Below, piece by piece: positions 54,561-62,699 of a stretch of DNA of 64,000 nucleotides. The notes below the pieces were generated by a model. That model was not told the origin of the DNA. It worked only from the letters and a program-made list of their open reading frames with translations, and ran no database searches. A program made the position numbers and the translations under genes. The stretch covers positions 43,443-107,442 of the forward strand of contig NZ_JBHSHQ010000050.1 in the NCBI RefSeq assembly GCF_042652985.1. The letters are read 5' to 3'. The stretch's first letter is position 1, and every line of letters starts with the position of its first letter. The stretch comes from Ruoffia tabacinasalis. GTDB taxonomy: Bacteria > Bacillota > Bacilli > Lactobacillales > Aerococcaceae.

Positions 54561-54654
54561 ATTTTGAGCAAATTTTTTATGGAAATGTTATTAAATCAAT
54601 CATTGTAAAAGAATAAAAACATTTGAAAAATTAATAGAAACATAACCGCTTACA

Positions 54655-54683
54655 TTGTCTTTTTGACAAGCTTACGGTATAAT
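54655..54683 (+). promoter_or_regulatory. Promoter of the first bmp gene, with inverted repeat
   Basis: TTGTCT (54655-54660), 17-bp spacer, TATAAT (54678-54683). The inverted repeat TTGTC-N5-GACAA (54655-54669) covers the -35, and GCTTAC occurs twice, 21 bp apart, around it. This could be an operator; no known regulator matches in my recall. Confidence 0.6.
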
Positions 54684-54714
54684 CTTAAATGAACAAAAAA
54701 AGGAGGAAGATTGA

Positions 54715-55740
54715 ATGAAAAAATTACTTAAATTATCTGCCGTAGCATTAATGGCTGCAGGAGTTGCATTACCAACGATGGCGGCAGCGCAAGAAGAGTT
54801 TTCTGCTATTATGATTACGGATATTGGTGGGGTGGATGACAAATCATTTAACCAATCAGCATGGGAAGGATTAACTGCATGGGGTGAAGAGCACGGTAAA
54901 GAACGTGGAGTGAGTGGATATGACTACTTACAATCAAACAGTGACTCAGACTTTGTTACAAACATTAACACGGCTTTATCATCAAACTTTGATATAATTT
55001 TCGGTATTGGATTTAAATTAGAGCCAGCGATTAATGATATGGCTCAACAATATCCTGACCGTCACTTCGCCATTGTAGATGCTGTGGTTGATCAACCAAA
55101 TGTTGCTTCATTAAACTTTAAAGACCATGAAGCAGCATTCTTAGCTGGAGTTGCCGCAGCATTAACAACTGAAACTGATCACCTAGGCTTCGTTGGTGGA
55201 GTTGAAGGGGTTGTTATTGACCGCTTTGAAGCAGGATTCGTTGCAGGGGCACAAGCAATTAACCCAGATATCGAAATTTCTGTAGAATACGCAGGTAGCT
55301 TCGGTGATGCTTCACGAGGTAAACAAATTGCCGCAGCAATGTACGCGAACGATGCAGATATTATCTTCCATGCATCTGGAGATACAGGGAATGGAGTATT
55401 CTCAGAGGCAAAAGACTTAGTAACGAATGATCCTTCACGTAATCTGTGGGTAATCGGGGTTGACCGTGACCAAGCAGAAGAAGGTATTGTAACCGTTGAT
55501 GGTGAGGAACGTCACTTAACATTAACTTCGACATTAAAACAAGTTGGAGACGCAGTGAAACAATTCGCTGAGCAAACTGAAGCGGATGGTTTTACAGCTG
55601 GTAATACAGTGTATGGTTTAGCTGATGGTGGGGTTGAATTAACTGAAGGTCAATTAACAGACGAAGTTAAAGAAACAATCGAAGAATACCGTCAACAAAT
55701 TGTTAATGGAGAAATTGAAGTTCCAGAGACGCCAGAATAA
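54715..55740 (+). CDS. Bmp-family nucleoside-binding protein 1 (no lipobox)
   Basis: A 341-residue periplasmic-binding-type protein of the basic membrane protein (BmpA/PnrA) family. Family blocks: DIGGVDDKSFNQSAWEGL (about 37-54), GFKLEPAINDMA, DQPNVASLNF and VEGVVIDRFEAGFVAGA. Such proteins bind purine nucleosides for ABC import. The signal peptide ends MAAA|QEEFS, with no lipobox Cys and no Cys in the whole protein; Gram-positive relatives are lipoproteins. Tethering is thus unexplained. AAAGGAGG precedes the ATG. A second copy follows, then the ATPase and permeases. Confidence 0.92.
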   Translation: MKKLLKLSAVALMAAGVALPTMAAAQEEFSAIMITDIGGVDDKSFNQSAWEGLTAWGEEHGKERGVSGYDYLQSNSDSDFVTNINTALSSNFDIIFGIGFKLEPAINDMAQQYPDRHFAIVDAVVDQPNVASLNFKDHEAAFLAGVAAALTTETDHLGFVGGVEGVVIDRFEAGFVAGAQAINPDIEISVEYAGSFGDASRGKQIAAAMYANDADIIFHASGDTGNGVFSEAKDLVTNDPSRNLWVIGVDRDQAEEGIVTVDGEERHLTLTSTLKQVGDAVKQFAEQTEADGFTAGNTVYGLADGGVELTEGQLTDEVKETIEEYRQQIVNGEIEVPETPE

Positions 55741-55751
55741 AAAACACGAAC

Positions 55752-55806
55752 AATGACCTTTAAATAAATGAGATAATACGTCAAACTATTGAGAGGTCAT
55801 TTTTTA
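55752..55806 (+). terminator. Weak hairpin between bmp genes
   Basis: AATGACCT and AGGTCATT pair across a loop of nearly 40 bases and are followed by TTTTTT. It overlaps the -35 of the next promoter. It may be a partial terminator. Confidence 0.4.
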
Positions 55807-55817
55807 TAACCTATAAT
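55789..55817 (+). promoter_or_regulatory. Own promoter of the second bmp gene
   Basis: TTGAGA (55789-55794), 17-bp spacer, TATAAT (55812-55817), 33 bp before the TTG start codon. Confidence 0.65.
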
Positions 55818-55849
55818 ACCTTTAGACATTAACTAAGGGAGGAAATACA

Positions 55850-56878
55850 TTGAACAAATTACTTAAATTATCAACAATTGCTTTACTTGCCGGAGGATTA
55901 GCTTCTCCAATTTTTGCTAACGCACAAGAAGATTTTAGTGCAATCATGGTTACTGACCAAGGTGGGGTAGATGATAAATCATTTAACCAATCTGCATGGG
56001 AAGGGCTACAACTATGGGGAGAAGAGAACGGTCTAGAGAAAGGTACTTCTGGATTTGATTATTTAGAATCAGCAACTGACTCAGACTACATTACTAACTT
56101 AAACACGGCGGTTCAAAGTGGTTTTGATTTAATTTACGGAGTAGGGTTCAAATTAGAAGCAGCGATTAATGATGTTGCTCAACAATATCCAGATCAACAG
56201 TTCGCGATTATTGACTCTGTAGTGGATCAACCAAATGTTGCTTCTATTAATTTCCAAGACAATGAAGCAGCTTTTCTAGCTGGTGTTGCTGCAGCTTCAA
56301 CAACTGAAACAAATAAAATTGGATTTATTGGTGGAGTTGAAGGGATTGTCCTTGACCGTTTCGAGGCTGGCTTTGTAGCTGGTGCTGAAGCAGTTAATCC
56401 TGACATCGAAGTTACAGTTGAATATGTTGGAAGTTTTGCTGATGCACCGCGTGGTCGTCAATTAGCAGCAGCAATGTATGCAGCTGATACTGATATTATT
56501 TTCCAAGCTGCTGGAGATTCAGGTAATGGAGTCTTCTCAGAAGCAAAAGATTTAGTGTCTGCTGATCCAGAACGTAATATTTGGGTTATCGGAGCTGATA
56601 TGGATCAAGACGCTGAAGGGATTATTGAAATTGATGGAGAAGAACGCGGATTAACTTTAACTTCTACGTTAAAACAAATCGGTGATTCTATCCAATTATT
56701 TACAAATGAAACAAAAGCAGGTAACTTCGAAGCTGGAACACAAGTCTTTGGGTTAGCTGATGGTGGAGTTGACTTAGCTGAAGGAAATCTTTCAGAAGAA
56801 GTTTTAACTACTGTAAATGATTACCGTCAACAAATTATTGATGGTGAAATTGAAGTCCCAGAAACTCCTGAAAACTAA
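55850..56878 (+). CDS. Bmp-family nucleoside-binding protein 2 (no lipobox)
   Basis: A 342-residue paralogue of the preceding protein, alignable throughout with few gaps (same DDKSFNQSAWEGL, DQPNVAS and DRFEAGFVAGA blocks, ending EVPETPEN). Signal peptide cleavage is predicted at ANA|QEDFS; again there is no lipobox and no Cys. It uses a TTG start, 8 bases after AGGGAGG. It has its own promoter and is closed by a terminator, so the two binding proteins can be expressed separately. It likely serves the same Nup transporter with a different ligand preference. Confidence 0.92.
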   Translation: MNKLLKLSTIALLAGGLASPIFANAQEDFSAIMVTDQGGVDDKSFNQSAWEGLQLWGEENGLEKGTSGFDYLESATDSDYITNLNTAVQSGFDLIYGVGFKLEAAINDVAQQYPDQQFAIIDSVVDQPNVASINFQDNEAAFLAGVAAASTTETNKIGFIGGVEGIVLDRFEAGFVAGAEAVNPDIEVTVEYVGSFADAPRGRQLAAAMYAADTDIIFQAAGDSGNGVFSEAKDLVSADPERNIWVIGADMDQDAEGIIEIDGEERGLTLTSTLKQIGDSIQLFTNETKAGNFEAGTQVFGLADGGVDLAEGNLSEEVLTTVNDYRQQIIDGEIEVPETPEN

Positions 56879-56891
56879 TAGTTTTTTAAGT

Positions 56892-56922
56892 AAAGGGCGC
56901 CTCGCGGAGGTGCCCTTTTTTT
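56892..56922 (+). terminator. Terminator of the second bmp gene
   Basis: AAGGGCGCCTC and GAGGTGCCCTT pair (with one G-T wobble) around a GCG loop, then TTTTTT. It is GC-rich for this genome. Confidence 0.9.
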
Positions 56923-57071
56923 ATGAGGGTTTACCATTATAGAACATGGAAAATTAAAAAACACTGTGAAATTACTAATTTGGATAAGTACAAACACTAA
57001 TTATTTTACAAAAATTGCAATTATAGAATACTTTAATATGATTTTTACTATGCTTTTTTAGTATACTTGTC

Positions 57072-57077
57072 TATAAT
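57072..57077 (+). promoter_or_regulatory. Likely -10 of the nup ATPase-permease operon
   Basis: TATAAT 53 bp before the ATPase start, within a 250-bp gap after the bmp terminator. No good -35 was seen, and I recognise no purine riboswitch in the gap. Confidence 0.4.
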
Positions 57078-57129
57078 TATATATGATAACCGATTGCAAA
57101 ATTATAAGTATAGAATGTGAGGAGCAATT

Positions 57130-58689
57130 ATGACAGATACAAATGTACCTGTAATTGAGATGCGTGACATTTCCAAAAAATTTGGTGAGTTCTACGCGAA
57201 CAAAAATATCAATTTACAGTTGAAAAAAGGTGAAATTCATGCCTTATTAGGGGAGAACGGAGCAGGAAAATCAACATTAATGAATATTCTCTCTGGTTTA
57301 TTAGAACCTACATCAGGTGATATTTACATGGGAGGAGAAGTTGTTCAAATTGATTCTCCAACCAAAGCCAACCAACTCGGAATCGGGATGGTTCACCAAC
57401 ATTTTATGTTGATTGATGCTTTTACGGTCGTTGAAAACATTATATTGGGTGAAGAACCTGTCTCAGGTCTAACAATTGATAAAGGAACAGCTCAGAAAAA
57501 AATCGAAGAAATTTCTCAACAATATGGTTTGAGTGTCGATCCTTCAGCTCGTATTTCATCTATTAGTGTAGGGATGCAACAGCGTGTTGAGATTCTTAAA
57601 GTGCTTTATCGTGGGGCAGACATTTTGATTTTTGATGAGCCGACTGCGTCACTAACGCCTCAAGAAGTGACAGATTTAATGATAACATTGCGTAAATTAG
57701 CAGAAGAAGGTAAGTCAATTATTATCATCACACATAAGTTAGATGAAATTAAACAAGTTGCCGATCGCTGTACTGTTATTCGTCGTGGTCAATCAATTGA
57801 TACCGTTGATGTAGCAACAACAACATCTAATGAGTTAGCTGATATGATGGTTGGTCGTGCGGTGTCATTTACTACTGAAAAAACACCTGCAAATCCATCG
57901 GATACTATTATAGATATCAAATCACTTAATGTATTGGATGAACGCGGTATAAAAGCGGTTGAGGATCTCTCATTTAATGTTCGCAAAGGTGAAATTGTTG
58001 GTATTGCGGGGATTGATGGGAATGGTCAATCAGAATTAATTCTTGCAATGACAGGATTAATGCCAGTTGAGTCAGGTCAAATTCTCTTCGAAGGGGAAGA
58101 TATTACAAGCCTTTCACCGAGAGATGTGAATGAAAGTGGCATTGCACATATTCCAGAAGACCGTCATAAGTATGGTTTAATTCTAGATATGCAATTAGAA
58201 AGTAATATGGTATTAAAAAACTATTACGCGAAACCTTATTCAAGTAATGGATTATTACATTTTAGTAAAATTGAACAACAAGCGAGAAAATTAATTGAAA
58301 CTTATGATGTAAGAACAACTTCTGAGAAAGCTTTTGCTAGATCACTATCTGGAGGTAATCAACAGAAAGCGATTATTGCTAGAGAAATAGATAGTGATCC
58401 TAAATTCTTAATTGCAGCAAACCCAACCCGTGGACTCGATGTGGGAGCGATTGAATTTATTCATAAAGAATTAATTAACGAACGTGATAAAGATAAAGGT
58501 GTTCTATTAATGAGTTTCGAACTTGATGAGATATTAAATGTAACTGATAGAGTTCTAGTCATGTTTGATGGAAAGATTGTTGCGGACATTCCAACACATG
58601 AAACAAATGAACGTGAGTTAGGATTGATGATGGCGGGAACACCATTTTCAGAAATTGAAGCGGCTCGTCAGGAAGGAAGTGTTGTATAG
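57130..58689 (+). CDS. Nucleoside ABC transporter ATPase (NupA/NupO-like)
   Basis: A 519-residue double ATPase. NBD1: Walker A GENGAGKST (about 40-48), signature SVGMQQRVE, Walker B LIFDEPTA (about 166). NBD2: the variant Walker A GIDGNGQSE (about 295-303), signature SGGNQQKA and AANPTRGLD. This is the sugar/nucleoside-type dual NBD family used with Bmp proteins (NupABC in Lactococcus, NupNOPQ in Bacillus). It starts after GAGGAGC. Its stop overlaps the first permease start. Confidence 0.94.
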   Translation: MTDTNVPVIEMRDISKKFGEFYANKNINLQLKKGEIHALLGENGAGKSTLMNILSGLLEPTSGDIYMGGEVVQIDSPTKANQLGIGMVHQHFMLIDAFTVVENIILGEEPVSGLTIDKGTAQKKIEEISQQYGLSVDPSARISSISVGMQQRVEILKVLYRGADILIFDEPTASLTPQEVTDLMITLRKLAEEGKSIIIITHKLDEIKQVADRCTVIRRGQSIDTVDVATTTSNELADMMVGRAVSFTTEKTPANPSDTIIDIKSLNVLDERGIKAVEDLSFNVRKGEIVGIAGIDGNGQSELILAMTGLMPVESGQILFEGEDITSLSPRDVNESGIAHIPEDRHKYGLILDMQLESNMVLKNYYAKPYSSNGLLHFSKIEQQARKLIETYDVRTTSEKAFARSLSGGNQQKAIIAREIDSDPKFLIAANPTRGLDVGAIEFIHKELINERDKDKGVLLMSFELDEILNVTDRVLVMFDGKIVADIPTHETNERELGLMMAGTPFSEIEAARQEGSVV

Positions 58690-59774
58690 TGAAGTCAAAT
58701 ATTAGACAAATTATGGTCCCATTACTATCAATCGTTATTGGACTTGTCTTTGGTGCAATTATTATGTTGGTTTTTGGTTATAATCCAATTGAAGGTTATA
58801 AAGCTTTACTTACAGGAGCATTAGGAAATCCATTTAATATTGGACAAACCATTCGTGCAGCAACTCCCTTAATCTTTACTGGTTTAGGTTTTGCGGTAGC
58901 TTATACGGCTGGATTCTTTAATATTGGTTTAGCTGGTCAAGCCTTAGCAGGTTGGTTAGTATCAGTATGGATTGGTATATCATTACCTGATTCACCAGGT
59001 TGGCTTGTCTTACCGCTTGCAATACTTGGTGGAACGATTGCTGGTGCTTTATGGGCTGGAATTGCCGGAGTTTTAAAAGCATTCTTTGATACCAGTGAAG
59101 TTATCGTAACAATCATGTTAAACTATGTAGCCATTTATATTTCTGATCATATTATTCGTAACGTAATCACTGATCGCGCAGATGCAACGCCTTTCGTTGG
59201 GGAGAATGCATCATTACGCTTGCAATGGTTAACTGATTTAACAAACGGGTCAACGATTCATGGTGGTATTTTCTTAGCCTTAATCTTTGCAGTTCTTGTA
59301 TCAATTTTACTTCAAAGAACAACCGTTGGTTTCGAGTTGAGATCCGTTGGTTTCAATAAGCACGCTGCGAATTACGCAGGTATGAATGCGAAACGTAATA
59401 TTATTTTAGCAATGTTATTATCTGGAGGATTAGCTGGATTAGGTGGAGTTATGAACGGCTTAGGCGAGTTTAGAAACGTCTTCTTAACTAACGGTGTAGC
59501 TCCTGCCATTGGTTTCGATGGCTTAGCAGTTGCTTTATTAGGTGGTTTAAATCCAATTGGAATCATCTTCGCAAGTCTGTTATTTGGCGGATTAAAAACA
59601 GGTGGAACGATTATGCCACTTATGGCAGGGGTTCCTTCTGAAATTGTTGATATTGCAACGGCGGCAATTATCTTCTTCGTAGGTGCTAACTATGTTATTA
59701 CTTATTTTATGGATCGTCGTGAGAAATCTAAATTAAGTAATACAGAAGTGATTGTACAAGGAGGAGATGAGTAA
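58689..59774 (+). CDS. Nucleoside ABC transporter permease 1 (NupB/NupP-like)
   Basis: A 361-residue permease with about ten helices. GFAVAYTAGFFNIGLAGQAL (about 71-90) is the family's periplasmic-helix signature, and the coupling helix block ELRSVGFNKHAANYAGMNAK appears at about 218-237. The start is GTG overlapping the ATPase stop codon (TAGTG); the second permease ATG overlaps its TAA. Both overlaps imply a single operon with coupled translation. Confidence 0.92.
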   Translation: MKSNIRQIMVPLLSIVIGLVFGAIIMLVFGYNPIEGYKALLTGALGNPFNIGQTIRAATPLIFTGLGFAVAYTAGFFNIGLAGQALAGWLVSVWIGISLPDSPGWLVLPLAILGGTIAGALWAGIAGVLKAFFDTSEVIVTIMLNYVAIYISDHIIRNVITDRADATPFVGENASLRLQWLTDLTNGSTIHGGIFLALIFAVLVSILLQRTTVGFELRSVGFNKHAANYAGMNAKRNIILAMLLSGGLAGLGGVMNGLGEFRNVFLTNGVAPAIGFDGLAVALLGGLNPIGIIFASLLFGGLKTGGTIMPLMAGVPSEIVDIATAAIIFFVGANYVITYFMDRREKSKLSNTEVIVQGGDE

Positions 59775-60727
59775 TGGTCAATTTATTAGCATTAATTGTA
59801 TCATCTACATTAGTATACTCAGCCCCGTTAATATTTACGGCGATCGGTGGAGTATTTTCTGAACGAAGTGGTATTGTAAACGTTGGTTTGGAAGGTATTA
59901 TGGTGATGGGAGCTTTCAGTTCCGTAGTTTTCAACCTATTTTATGCTGAAACATTTGGATCTTGGACTCCTTGGCTTGGTTTATTGGTTGGAGCCCTTGC
60001 GGGTGTATTCATTGCTGCGGTCCATGCTTTAGCAACAGTAAATTTAAGAGCAGATCATATTATTTCAGGTACAGTTGTTAACTTAGCTGCTCCAGCTTTA
60101 GCTGTGTTCTTAACACGAGTTTTATTTGAACAAAGAGGACAAACAGACATTATTCGCGAATCATTTGGGTATTTTAATTTCCCACTTTTAAGTGATATCT
60201 CTGTTATTGGACGTATTTTCTTCCAATCAACTTCTTTACCAGCTTATGTAGGTATTATTGTTGCCTTTATCTGTTGGTTCTTCTTAGCGAGAACTCGCTT
60301 TGGATTAAGAATCCGAGCGGTTGGTGAGAATCCTCAAGCAGCAGATACAATGGGTATTAATGTTTACGCAATGAAATACGCTGGTGTACTACTTTCAGGT
60401 GTATTCGGTGGAATTGGGGGAGCGGTATTATCTCAATCAATTTCATTAAACTTCTCTGTTTCTACTATTGCAGGACAAGGGTTTATGGCGATGGCGGCAA
60501 TGATTTTTGGTAAATGGAATCCAGTAGGAGCTATGTTAGCTGCGATATTCTTTGGTTTTGCTCAAAGTTTATCAGTGGTTGGTTCTCAAATACCATTCAT
60601 TGAATCAATCGATCCAGTATACTTACAAATCGCACCTTACATTATTACAATTATTGTACTTGTGAGCTTTGTAGGTAAAGCATCTGGTCCAGCTGCTAAT
60701 GGTAAAACTTATATTAAATCTAAATAA
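59774..60727 (+). CDS. Nucleoside ABC transporter permease 2 (NupC/NupQ-like)
   Basis: A 317-residue permease with about nine helices. FSERSGIVNVGLEGIMVMGA (about 28-47) is the family motif and GLRIRAVGENPQAADTMGIN (about 175-194) the coupling helix. It pairs with the first permease. The ATG shares one base with the previous TAA. A short GC-containing terminator follows. Confidence 0.93.
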   Translation: MVNLLALIVSSTLVYSAPLIFTAIGGVFSERSGIVNVGLEGIMVMGAFSSVVFNLFYAETFGSWTPWLGLLVGALAGVFIAAVHALATVNLRADHIISGTVVNLAAPALAVFLTRVLFEQRGQTDIIRESFGYFNFPLLSDISVIGRIFFQSTSLPAYVGIIVAFICWFFLARTRFGLRIRAVGENPQAADTMGINVYAMKYAGVLLSGVFGGIGGAVLSQSISLNFSVSTIAGQGFMAMAAMIFGKWNPVGAMLAAIFFGFAQSLSVVGSQIPFIESIDPVYLQIAPYIITIIVLVSFVGKASGPAANGKTYIKSK

Positions 60728-60737
60728 TACTTATAAA

Positions 60738-60772
60738 AAGCGGCCTACATTTGTAGTGCCGTTTTTTTGCAT
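60738..60772 (+). terminator. Terminator of the nup operon
   Basis: AAGCGGC-CTAC and GTAG-T-GCCGTT arms with one bulge, followed by TTTTTTT. Confidence 0.8.
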
Positions 60773-60867
60773 TATCAAAAGCAATTCTATGATATATATG
60801 TCTTAAATTTATAAGATTAAAACATGACAAAATACTTTACATTAGAGATTACTAACTTTAAATTCTA

Positions 60868-60876
60868 TGCTATAAT
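60868..60876 (+). promoter_or_regulatory. rodZ extended -10 promoter
   Basis: TGCTATAAT at 60868-60876, 40 bp before the rodZ start. Confidence 0.6.
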
Positions 60877-60915
60877 ACAAGAGTATAGATTTAGATACAA
60901 AGAGGAGTCTGTTTT

Positions 60916-61956
60916 ATGAGCGAATTGGGAACTAAATTACGCGAAGCGCGTGTAGAAAAAGGTTACACCCTAAATACATTACAACAAATGACAAAAATTC
61001 AAAAAAAATATTTACAAGCCATTGAATTGGGTAATTACGATGAAATGCCTGGCAGTTTTTATGTGCGAGCATTTATTAAGCAGTACGCTGATATGGTTGG
61101 CTTAGATGGTGATGAGTTATTAATTGAATATGAGGATGAATTGTCTTCAAGTTCTGACAATTCAAACGATTCTGAAGATGTGGAAGGCGATAAAATTCCG
61201 AGTCGTGCAGAACGTTATGTTACTAATGAAAATAATTCTTTTGATGCGGTCGTTGCTTATTTACCGGTCATCTTACTAGTAGCCATTGTAATTGGAATAA
61301 TGATTGCTTTAGTCTTTGCGATTAATAGTATCGGTCAAAATGATCAGCCGGCAGAATCAGTATCAAGTGAGACGTCGACAAGTATTGTGAGTGTTGTTGA
61401 ACCGGAATCAGTTGAACAAGATGAGCCAGCAACAGAATCAGGAGCTGAATCTGAAAGCACTACTGAAGAGCCAACACTTGGAGAGAACGATATAATGGTT
61501 GGAGATCAAGTATTAACATTAACTTCACAACCTGGTGAGACTACGACTTATGAATTGAATGCACCGTTCTCAGAGTATACTTTTGAATTTGAAGGAAATA
61601 ACTTTGTATGGGTTGGGGTATTTGAAGATGGTGTGATTGTACAAGATACAACTATTGTTGAAGATGAAGTGTTAGAACATACTGTTACTCCAGGTACTCA
61701 AGAAGTACGAATTTCCTTTGGATATCCTGAGGGAGCTAATTTATCAGTCAATGGTACGTTAATTGAACCTCAAGGACAATACTTAACAGAGACAATTGTG
61801 TTTACGGCAGCGGAAGAGAGTGAAGAAGCTGATACGGAAACTGAAGAGGATACAATAGAGTTAGATATACCAGAAGAAGATGCAGCTACTTCTGAAGAAG
61901 ACTTTCAAGGACCCGCTGTATTAGCACCAGAAGATGGTACGGAGGGAGTTGAATAA
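60916..61956 (+). CDS. rodZ: RodZ-like cytoskeletal/cell-shape protein
   Basis: A 346-residue RodZ/YmfM-type protein. The N-terminal HTH domain (about 1-75) has the family's GTKLREARVEKGYTLNTLQQ and MPGSFYVRAFIKQYAD. One membrane helix lies at about 114-136. A Ser/Glu/Thr-rich extracellular linker (about 145-190) and a beta-rich C-terminal domain (DUF4115-like, about 195-295) end in an acidic tail. RodZ links MreB to wall elongation. GAGGAGTC precedes the ATG. pgsA follows two bases after its stop, a common pair. Confidence 0.92.
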   Translation: MSELGTKLREARVEKGYTLNTLQQMTKIQKKYLQAIELGNYDEMPGSFYVRAFIKQYADMVGLDGDELLIEYEDELSSSSDNSNDSEDVEGDKIPSRAERYVTNENNSFDAVVAYLPVILLVAIVIGIMIALVFAINSIGQNDQPAESVSSETSTSIVSVVEPESVEQDEPATESGAESESTTEEPTLGENDIMVGDQVLTLTSQPGETTTYELNAPFSEYTFEFEGNNFVWVGVFEDGVIVQDTTIVEDEVLEHTVTPGTQEVRISFGYPEGANLSVNGTLIEPQGQYLTETIVFTAAEESEEADTETEEDTIELDIPEEDAATSEEDFQGPAVLAPEDGTEGVE

Positions 61957-61958
61957 TC

Positions 61959-62546
61959 ATGCAAATGAATATTGCTAACAAACTGACCGTAGCAAGAATG
62001 TTTTTAATTCCTGTGTTCATCATTTTAATGTATGTACCAAATCAATTTGGCAATATTGATGTATTGGGAGCAAATATTCCAGTCTTTCAATTTATCGCTG
62101 GTTTAGTATTTACCATTGCCAGTATTACTGATTATTTAGATGGTTACTTAGCTAGAAAACATAATTTAATTACATCATTTGGAGAGTTTTTTGACCCCAT
62201 GGCGGACAAACTATTAGTTATTGCTGCTTTAATTATGCTTGTTCAAGCAAATACAGTTCCAGGTTGGGTAGTCGTGATTATTGTAAGTCGCGAACTACTA
62301 GTTACTGGATTGCGAGTATTACTTGCAACTCAAAGCGGTAAAGTAATGGCTGCCGCATGGCCAGGAAAAATTAAAACATTTACTCAAATGTTTGCGATAA
62401 TATTCTACTTATTTGACGATATTGGTTTTGCGTTATTCAATATCCCTATTTCGACCATTTTAATTTACGTTTGTTTAATATTTACGGTATATTCTGGAGC
62501 AGAGTATTTTTATAAAGGTCGACATGTCTTTGCTGACACGCAATAA
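61959..62546 (+). CDS. pgsA: CDP-diacylglycerol-glycerol-3-phosphate 3-phosphatidyltransferase
   Basis: A 195-residue enzyme making phosphatidylglycerol phosphate. The CDP-alcohol phosphotransferase signature DG-x2-AR-x8-G-x3-D-x3-D is complete in the stretch at about 65-87 (DGYLAR to FFDPMADK). Five to six membrane helices. The ATG (second in-frame ATG six bases later possible) lies 2 bp after rodZ, with GGAGGGAG inside the end of rodZ. Confidence 0.95.
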   Translation: MQMNIANKLTVARMFLIPVFIILMYVPNQFGNIDVLGANIPVFQFIAGLVFTIASITDYLDGYLARKHNLITSFGEFFDPMADKLLVIAALIMLVQANTVPGWVVVIIVSRELLVTGLRVLLATQSGKVMAAAWPGKIKTFTQMFAIIFYLFDDIGFALFNIPISTILIYVCLIFTVYSGAEYFYKGRHVFADTQ

Positions 62547-62596
62547 ATTTTAAAAACTAATTCGTTTTAAATAAACAACAGCATATTATTTTTAGA

Positions 62597-62645
62597 ACAA
62601 TTTACTTCATGATAATCTTATCTGGGGTAAATTGTTTTATTTTTA
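62597..62645 (+). terminator. Hairpin after pgsA, possible terminator
   Basis: ACAATTTAC (62597-62605) with GTAAATTGT (62627-62635), then TTTATTTTT. A loop of about 20 bases makes it moderate. Confidence 0.55.
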
Positions 62646-62699
62646 AAATAAATTAATGGAATTGACCATTTTTCTTGTATATATATAGGGGGAGTTTTT

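Noticed and set aside
56879..57129. Purine riboswitch ahead of the nup ATPase operon
   Set aside because: I looked for the conserved purine aptamer pattern and saw only a terminator, AT-rich sequence and a -10 box.
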